Program-made: the position numbers and the translations under genes
The notes under the pieces: model-generated
Database searches by the model: none
What the model saw: only the letters and a program-made list of their open reading frames with translations
Told to the model about the DNA's origin: nothing
NCBI RefSeq assembly: GCF_028372415.1
Contig: NC_092879.1
Span: forward strand, 100,541,828 to 100,605,827
From: Notamacropus eugenii
Taxonomy: Eukaryota; Chordata; Mammalia; Diprotodontia; Macropodidae
DNA: 64,000 bases
Reading direction: 5' to 3'
Shown here: positions 59,509-64,000 of the stretch, one piece after another
Layout of the letters: every line of letters starts with the position of its first letter
Numbering within the stretch: position 1 is the first letter of the stretch

Positions 59509-60213
59509 GCCCCATTACCTTTTCGATCTTTCAAGTACTCAGGGTCAATCAGGACAACACCATCTGTGGAAGTGGATGAGAAGGCTTGAGGAGAGGTGCC
59601 CCTGGAAGGGATCTCCTGCACCCCCCCCCCCCATTTGCTTCCTTCTTTATTTCATGCCTTTATTTCAGGATCCCTCCCCTCCACCCTATTGATGTCAAGA
59701 TCTCTGGCCATCTGGAGGTCACTGACCAATGGGTTCCACTGAGTCTATATGGTCCACAAAGTCTCGTTTCCCTAGGTAGATGGAAAGCTGTTGGAAAAAA
59801 AGCCCCTCCTGTAATTCTCCAAATCACACACCATGATCCCTCTGCTCAAACCTCCCTGAGATTGCTCAATGATGCACGTTGACCTCCCTCCCGCTGGCCT
59901 GGAGCCTCTCACCCTCCTATTGAGGCAGGTCTTCTTAAACACCCTGAAGAGTAGGAGACAAAATAGTTATGGGGAGGCAGGGTTTGTATGAAAGAAATGG
60001 TTGTTGCTGGAATTAGGGAGGAAATGGTGGTGAGAACATAGCTGGGAATGAGAGGGCAAGGCATGGGGTGAGGGTGGGAAGGCTGGGAGCTATCCCCCTA
60101 TGCTCACAGCAAGCACTGTTGGGGAGATAGTGAAGACTGGGGGGTATGGAGCATGGGGTGCTCAGGGAATCACAGGGAGTAGAAAGGGTGTCTTACTTGG
60201 AGCTGGTGGCCAT
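51915..60213 (-). CDS. ARR3: ARR3, cone arrestin (X-arrestin)
   Basis: Binds light-activated, phosphorylated cone opsin and ends signalling in cone photoreceptors. Sixteen coding exons join in phase: 60197-60213, 59913-59943, 59727-59787, 59519-59563, 57479-57678, 57287-57346, 57040-57107, 56493-56628, 56295-56379, 56106-56178, 55042-55179, 53704-53787, 53358-53381, 53172-53224, 52612-52621 and 51915-52020. They total 1191 bases, 396 residues (human 388). Features seen: N-terminus MATSSKVFKKT, arrestin N-domain with [21 protein letters not shown]-domain with [19 protein letters not shown] (lariat loop), then SEDIVIEDF in the C-tail and an acidic end. Very short exons of 10, 24 and 31 bases are included. 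Continuous similarity to cone arrestin, rather than rod SAG or beta-arrestins, and synteny fix the identity. No break seen. Confidence 0.96.
52085..52302 (+). repeat. (CCCCTT)n-type polypyrimidine tract
   Basis: About 215 bases of almost pure C/T in units such as ccccttcccctt. The ARR3 sense strand is therefore GGGGAA-rich. It lies in the last ARR3 intron between the microexon and the last exon. Confidence 0.92.
52612..52621 (-). CDS. ARR3: ARR3 10-base microexon: residues 359-362
   Basis: ATGTCACCAG lies between acceptor gggctgcag and donor gtacca. It is the only sequence I found that bridges the phase-1 end of the previous exon to the last exon, which starts with one base before AGT GAG. 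It adds Asp-Val-Thr-Arg before [10 protein letters not shown] very short exon at this place is known in the rod arrestin gene. Confidence 0.8.
53172..53224 (-). CDS. ARR3: ARR3 exon: residues 341-359
   Basis: 53 bases, acceptor tggcag, donor TTCTG|gtaagt. Reads [17 protein letters not shown], the last beta-strand of the C-lobe and the start of the tail. Confidence 0.9.
53358..53381 (-). CDS. ARR3: ARR3 24-base exon: residues 333-341
   Basis: Acceptor tcctcag, donor TCCAG|gtgaga. Completes Gly, then ILGDLTS; human has GILGDLTAS. Too short to be found by ORF length alone. Confidence 0.88.
53704..53787 (-). CDS. ARR3: ARR3 exon: residues 305-333
   Basis: 84 bases, acceptor cttctcag, donor GGAGG|gtgagt. 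Begins [20 protein letters not shown] and ends VASRG; human has IRPGMDKELLGILVSYKVRV. The phase match picks this acceptor over a nearby one. Confidence 0.9.
55042..55179 (-). CDS. ARR3: ARR3 exon: residues 259-305, lariat loop
   Basis: 138 bases, acceptor ccaacag, donor ACCAT|gtgagg. Contains [20 protein letters not shown] and [19 protein letters not shown], the loop that supplies the polar-core aspartate. Confidence 0.97.
55363..55610 (-). mobile_element. MAR1-type CORE-SINE with RTE/BovB-like tail
   Basis: Near full-length, in an ARR3 intron; gttcagtcatttcagttgtg to ccactttgacaccc. A MIR fragment follows it directly. Confidence 0.82.
55611..55730 (-). mobile_element. MIR fragment
   Basis: Directly follows the SINE at 55,363: catgaggaaactgagactcg and cttgcccaaggtcacacagt. 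Confidence 0.65.
56106..56178 (-). CDS. ARR3: ARR3 exon: residues 235-259
   Basis: 73 bases, acceptor atgtgcag, donor TTTGG|gtgaga. Contains [20 protein letters not shown] then AEF. Confidence 0.95.
56295..56379 (-). CDS. ARR3: ARR3 exon: residues 207-235
   Basis: 85 bases, acceptor actgcag, donor TCAG|gtgagc. Reads [20 protein letters not shown] then LVKKIKVS, start of the C-lobe. Confidence 0.96.
56493..56628 (-). CDS. ARR3: ARR3 exon: residues 161-206, interdomain hinge
   Basis: 136 bases, acceptor ccccag, donor GGAG|gtctgt. Contains [20 protein letters not shown] and [22 protein letters not shown] is the conserved hinge strand between the two lobes. Confidence 0.96.
57040..57107 (-). 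CDS. ARR3: ARR3 exon: residues 139-161
   Basis: 68 bases, acceptor actgcag, donor AGAG|gtactg. Begins [20 protein letters not shown]; human has CGIDFEVKSFCAEN. Confidence 0.95.
57287..57346 (-). CDS. ARR3: ARR3 exon: residues 119-138
   Basis: 60 bases, acceptor ttgacag, donor AAAAG|gtgaga. Reads [20 protein letters not shown]. Confidence 0.96.
57479..57678 (-). CDS. ARR3: ARR3 exon: residues 52-118
   Basis: 200 bases, acceptor cccgcag, donor TCCAG|gtgagc. Contains [20 protein letters not shown], part of the phosphate-sensor region, and ends DSAHPFTFQ. Confidence 0.97.
57955..58105 (+). mobile_element. L2 tail in ARR3 intron
   Basis: Reads tgtaagctccctgaagacag, then aggacagtgcctggtgcttt and a gagtgaatg end. 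Confidence 0.55.
58190..58425 (+). mobile_element. MAR1-type CORE-SINE with RTE/BovB-like tail
   Basis: Plus-oriented, full form: agtggtgcgatagagcacag, then tgacctgaattcaaatctgg and the tail gccaagaaaaccccaagtgg. Confidence 0.82.
59285..59505 (+). repeat. (TCTCTG)n followed by (CA)n
   Basis: About 170 bases of tctctgtctc variants and then about 17 CA. It ends 15 bases from an ARR3 exon donor. Confidence 0.92.
59519..59563 (-). CDS. ARR3: ARR3 exon: residues 37-52
   Basis: 45 bases, acceptor tccacag, donor AAAAG|gtaatg. Reads [16 protein letters not shown] (CA)n tract in the intron starts about 15 bases beyond the donor. Confidence 0.94.
59727..59787 (-). CDS. ARR3: ARR3 exon: residues 17-37
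   Basis: 61 bases, acceptor ccaacag, donor CATTG|gtcagt. Reads [20 protein letters not shown], the first arrestin beta-strands. Confidence 0.95.
59913..59943 (-). CDS. ARR3: ARR3 31-base exon: residues 6-16
   Basis: Acceptor ctcttcag, donor GGAGG|gtgaga. Completes Lys, then [10 protein letters not shown]; human has VFKKTSSNGK. The short length is balanced by exact phase at both ends. Confidence 0.82.
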
Positions 60214-60247
60214 GGACTCAGTTTGGGAGCACTCCTTGGGTTGGGAG
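60197..60247 (-). CDS. ARR3: ARR3 start-codon exon: residues 1-6
   Basis: ATG at 60213-60211 in gagtccATGG, followed by GCC ACC AGC TCC AA and donor gtaaga. It joins exactly in phase to VFKKT of the next exon. A possible acceptor (tttcag) puts the exon start at 60247, giving 34 bases of 5' UTR; that end is tentative. Confidence 0.75.
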
Positions 60248-60254
60248 CTGAAAG

Positions 60255-60400
60255 TCTTGACGTGGGACTTGGTATCTGTGACCTCCTGGGTAACCTTGGG
60301 CAAATCACTCCTCTCTGGGCCTCAGTTTCCTGAGCTATAAAATGAAGGGGCTAGATGGGAGGATCTCCGAGGTCCCTTCCAATACCAACACCCACGACCC
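60255..60400 (+). mobile_element. MIR-like SINE next to the ARR3 start exon
   Basis: Plus-oriented: accttgggcaaatcactcct and cctcagtttcctgagctata. It begins about 10 bases above the proposed start-exon acceptor and is antisense to ARR3. Confidence 0.55.
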
Positions 60401-60584
60401 TCAGAGAGAGGAGGCTTCGGCAAGTTGGTTCCCTGGCACCTCTCCCCTTTGCCAGCTCCTGAGCCCCCAGGAGGACTTTCAGTTGGGGGGAGGATGGTAG
60501 ATAGTTTACCACCTGGTGCCACAAGAGATTGGTTTCCTTGCTCTGTAACCCCTCTCCCTCCCAGCTGTCACAGGCCCTTCCTCA

Positions 60585-60730
60585 CCCCTCACACACACAC
60601 ACGCACACACACGCACACGTTCTCCCTCATACTTCCCTGTCCTATTTTATATATGCATATAAATGCATATGTATATGTACATATGTACAAAGAACATATA
60701 TATGTGTGTACATTTACATATACACAATGG
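60585..60730 (+). repeat. (CA)n and (TA/TG)n mixed tract
   Basis: acacacacgcacacac followed by atgcatat/tatatgtgtgta. In ARR3 intron 1. Confidence 0.85.
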
Positions 60731-61399
60731 AATATTCAATTCAGGAAAAATATACGTGCATTTTTTTCTTGAATAGGCTTGCTGCATATTTTTGGAGACT
60801 GGCTGTACTAATGCGTTGGAATTCCCTAATTGTCAGCTCTGAAGGGATAGGAAAGACTCCATCCAGAAGACTTAGACTGGGCGGGGTGCTTCCCAGGTTT
60901 AGCCACAGCATATATGCTAAAAGGGAGACCCTGGTGTCTATGGGAGAAGGGAAGTGAGAAGGAGAGGAAGCAGGCAGAATTGGTTAGGAGCAGAGAGAGA
61001 AGAGAGGGGAGAGGGGAGTCAAAGCTGGCACAGTCCTGAGCTTTGGGGGCTGGGGGCTGCTCTGCTAAGCTAAGGAAGTGATCTGACAGCCAGACTGTCC
61101 ACATCTCTGTGTTCAGGGACTGGGGACAGGGAGAGAGAAGCAGGGCTGTGGCTCTGGTCAGAAGGAGAAGACACTTTCAAGGCAATAGAGGCAGAAGTAC
61201 GGGGAACTAGGGCATACTGTTCTCAGCTTATTGAGGTCTCCAGATCCAAGCGCTCTGAGTGAGACCTGTCTCCTGGGCTTGCCTCTGTGCATCCTTCTGT
61301 CCCTGGAGGGCTAGACCATGTGCCCTCAAGCCTCCTCACAAAGGCTGCAAGCATCTTTTGGCTACTGAGGAAGTTTAATGAGCAGGAAAGATCATGGTC

Positions 61400-61575
61400 T
61401 CACAGACTTAAAGCAGAAAGGGCCCTGAGAGGTTAGTGATTCCAACCTGTTTGTTTAGAAGAAGAAGGAAGCAGAGGCCTAGAAAGGGGGAGTGATATTT
61501 CCAAGGTCACAAAGACACAAGATAAAGCAAAGTCTAGATTTATACTCAACTCCTCTGCTACAAAGTCTGTTGTCC
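61400..61575 (-). mobile_element. MIR-like SINE fragment
   Basis: Minus-oriented, in ARR3 intron 1: aaagggccctgagaggttag and tttccaaggtcacaaagaca. Confidence 0.5.
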
Positions 61576-62072
61576 ATCCCCCTTTCTGATGTTCCCTCTC
61601 TAAGGGACCTCACTTATTGGAGGCAGAAGGTATCAGGTTCTTAAGTGGGAGTAAAAGAAGTGGGAACAAGGGCCAGGAACCTCCCTTTGACTCAGATCTC
61701 TTCTCCCTCCCCACCACTGTCCTCCCCAATCCGATCTCCTCATATTCTCATCCCAGTGCCTGCCTTCTAGCCCACAGTCCCATCGCCTCATGACTAGAAA
61801 CATCACCAACACCATGAGTGATGCCTGTTGGGCCCCAGGGCTCTTTCTATGCCATCCTCTGGGAATGGAGGTCAGGCTGTGGAGGGTTATGCCAGGCTGG
61901 GGTTGAGGGGCCTAGGCCTAGACAGCTCCCAGACTCTCAGACCTGGGTGGCAGCTGGCTCAGCTGGAGGAGGGGCAATTTCCCCTCCCAAACATCCCCTG
62001 CTGATGTAGGATTGGCAGACATGGATGGACAGAGGGAGCATGAGATGGAACCGGAGGGGCAGGAAATGTTAC

Positions 62073-62115
62073 CTGGAGAGAAATATGAAAGGCAGCCCAG
62101 CCTCCTGCTCTGCTT
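62073..62115 (-). other. ARR3: ARR3 non-coding exon 1 (tentative)
   Basis: Starts about 30 bases downstream of a TATA box and ends at donor CTCCAG|gtaaca (62073). It would splice to the start-codon exon near 60247 across a 1.8-kb intron. The exon count would then be 17, as I recall for human ARR3. Confidence 0.6.
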
Positions 62116-62275
62116 GCAGTGCTCTTGACCATAGCCCTTTTATAGCCCAGGTCCTTGGGGCAGAGGGGGCTCAGCCTGATTAACTTTGGGGTGGGAGGGG
62201 AAGAGAAATAGCATAGCCCCTAATAGCTCAAGAAATAAGAGTTTGGAAAGCAGATTATGAGCTAAGAGATTAGCT
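62113..62275 (-). promoter_or_regulatory. ARR3 promoter: TATA box and CRX-like sites
   Basis: Minus-strand TATAAAAG at 62144-62137. Upstream are three TAATC cores, the CRX/OTX recognition core: TTAATC (62183-62178), ATAATC (62258-62253) and CTAATC (62273-62268). A TATA box with clustered CRX sites is the expected form of a cone photoreceptor promoter. The sites are seen; binding is inferred. Confidence 0.7.
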
Positions 62276-63152
62276 CCTAGTAGCAGGAGGTTGGACAGGG
62301 AGACTGTGGCAGACCTCCCCAGCGTCCTGTCCTGGAAATGCTCTTTCCCACTTCTTCTGGAATATTCCACCATGTCAGACTGGGTGGGAGAGGGAGTGTG
62401 GTCCCTGAGACTGGCAACCAGGCTCACTGGGACCTCGAGGACACGCTGGCTGTGATCTAGGTGATGTGAGTGATGCTACGTGTGGCAATGTAGAAAGATA
62501 GTTGGCCTGGGAGTCACAAGGCCCAAGCAAGGTCCTTTCTAGGTCTCAGGCAAGCCTCTTCATTTCTCACAACCTCTACTTTCTCATATCTAAAAGCAAG
62601 TTACTAGTCCCAGCAGTGTTGTAAAGCCCAAGTGAGGTGCATGTCTGGATAGATGGCCATTTACATGCATGTGTACGGATCACTGTGTAAGCTTTCAGTC
62701 AGTCAGCTGATTGATTGATTGACTGAGGCCCTAAATTGAAAAGAGAAGAGGGTCCAAGATGGAACCTTAGAGGACACTCATGCTTGGGAGCAGAAGACAG
62801 ATCCAGCAAGGGAAACTGAGGAATCAGACAAGTTGGAGGAGGAAGACCAAGAGAGAGCAATGTCCCAGAAGCTCAAGGAGGGCTAAGAAGGAAATAATAA
62901 TGACAAGGTCATTTTAAGAGAGTAGGAGAGCTGGAGGCCAAACTGCAAGGAATCTGGGAAGGACTAGACAATGAATGAAGGAGTCTGGGGGTTTTCCCCG
63001 AGGACTTTGGAAGTGCAAGGATGGTGAAATATGGGAGCACAGTTGGAGGGATGGCAGAGGCAAGGGGAGAACTTTTTTAAAGGATAGATTGGGATGTTTG
63101 CAAATGTATATCCTTCTAAGGTCTGCATATGTACATGTTTGCATGTAATAAT

Positions 63153-63156
63153 ATGC

Positions 63157-63228
<72 letters not shown>

Positions 63229-63245
63229 TAGACAGAGACAGAGAG
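63153..63245 (+). repeat. (GT)n(GA)n(GACA)n compound microsatellite
   Basis: Three different repeat units in direct succession: about 14 GT, 15 GA and then GACA. Confidence 0.92.
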
Positions 63246-63774
63246 ACAGGGAGAGATATAAGGAGTAAGGATGAGGAGGGGAGCCTGAACTTTCACTCTC
63301 GGGGGCAGGTAATACCTGGGATTCACAGGTCAGGGGCTAGGAGACCAGAAGGTACCAGTTGGAGCATGGTGCCTTCAGCATCAGCCCTTGGCTTGCAGCC
63401 TCCTTCTCCATCTGCCAGTCTCTAGGGGCCAAGCTAAGCCAATGTAAGTGATCCTAAGCAGCTCTAGTGCTTTGCCTGATAGAGACAGAGATTGACGCTG
63501 GGGTTTATTCTTGGCCCTCCAGTCTGCTTAGCTGCCCTCACCAGCCCTGCCCACAGGCAGAAGATGATCTCTGATCTACCTCGGAGCCAACCTTAACCTG
63601 CTTTTCCTGATGGTTGGTGTGGGCAGGCAGGGCTCACCCAGCTGGGAGCAGGGCTCTTATTTTTGTCCTTTTCATTTTTTAGAATTTCTTTTTTTGTTAC
63701 ATTTTGAGTTCTGAGCTGTCTCCATCCCTTTGTCCCTAACCTGAGTTAAAGAAGGCCAACATTTGACACAGGTC

Positions 63775-63915
63775 TACATACACACAGACATATACAGACA
63801 TACACAGACATACACATATACATATATGTACAGACAGACACAGATACATACACAATACAGACACACAAACACATATACACATATACATACACACATGTAC
63901 ACACACACACAGAAC
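63775..63915 (+). repeat. ACACAGACAT-type tandem repeat
   Basis: About 140 bases of acacagacata variants grading into (CA)n. Confidence 0.88.
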
Positions 63916-64000
63916 CATACAATACATCCTTCTATCCGTCAGTTCTTTCTCTGGAGGTGCATGGCATTTTCCTTCGCCAGTCCTTCATAACTGTTTGGAT

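Larger units (their letters stand above)
62280..64000. other. Intergenic upstream of ARR3
   Basis: Contains simple repeats and a possible old L2-like stretch at 62.7-62.98 kb. From 63,300 to 63,770 I see unique sequence with no supported feature. P2RY4 would be the next gene by human synteny but is not in the window. Confidence 0.5.

Noticed and set aside
59197-59692. Open frames of Ser/Leu/Cys or Thr/His repeats
   Set aside because: Translations of (TCTCTG)n and (CA)n. The true coding piece here is the 45-base ARR3 exon at 59519-59563 on the other reading.

Overview
The window is vertebrate, mammalian-type DNA and almost certainly marsupial, carrying a stretch of the X chromosome that corresponds to human Xq13.1. 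The four genes found (KIF4A, PDZD11, RAB41, ARR3) have the same order and relative orientation as in human. The marsupial call rests on the repeats: RTE-type LINEs, tRNA-type CORE-SINEs with an RTE-like tail, a palindromic hAT miniature element, and L1 with a marsupial-type 3' end, on a background of L2 and MIR. I cannot name the species.

Layout. 1-40,000 (minus strand): the 5' half of KIF4A, the chromokinesin. Non-coding exon 1 and fourteen coding exons give residues 1-560, with the complete motor domain, neck and first coiled coil. The remaining exons lie beyond position 1. Its introns are full of repeats: an RTE LINE at 1.15-3.29 kb, L1 pieces at 12.8-19.2 kb, L2 copies at 21.7-25.4 kb, an AT-only tandem block at 25.75-26.16 kb, a degenerate RTE at 28.8-31.2 kb and three hAT miniature elements. 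39.65-40.45 kb: a CpG-rich bidirectional promoter shared by KIF4A and PDZD11. 40.2-43.8 kb (plus strand): complete PDZD11, 140 codons, one PDZ domain. 43.8-46.2 kb: a gene-poor interval with a strong CTCF-type motif, a splice-bounded orphan open segment and a CpG-rich, CCAAT-box promoter-like block with no assigned gene. 46.2-49.8 kb (minus): complete RAB41, 221 codons in eight exons, clearly RAB6-like. 51.8-62.1 kb (minus): complete ARR3, cone arrestin, 396 codons in sixteen coding exons including a 10-base exon, with a TATA-box promoter and CRX-like sites near 62.14-62.27 kb. 62.3-64 kb: intergenic, with simple repeats.

The exon structure of all four genes was rebuilt by hand from splice signals, reading phase and recalled protein-family sequence. 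Every junction keeps phase and the totals are 140, 221 and 396 codons plus the first 560 of KIF4A. The four genes do not form one pathway: KIF4A acts in mitosis, PDZD11 at membranes and junctions, RAB41 in Golgi traffic and ARR3 in cone phototransduction shut-off. I found no wholly new system. The least explained parts are the orphan promoter-like block at 45.85-46.45 kb and the CTCF/orphan-exon interval beside it. No CRISPR array, tRNA or rRNA gene, or recognisable retrovirus was seen.
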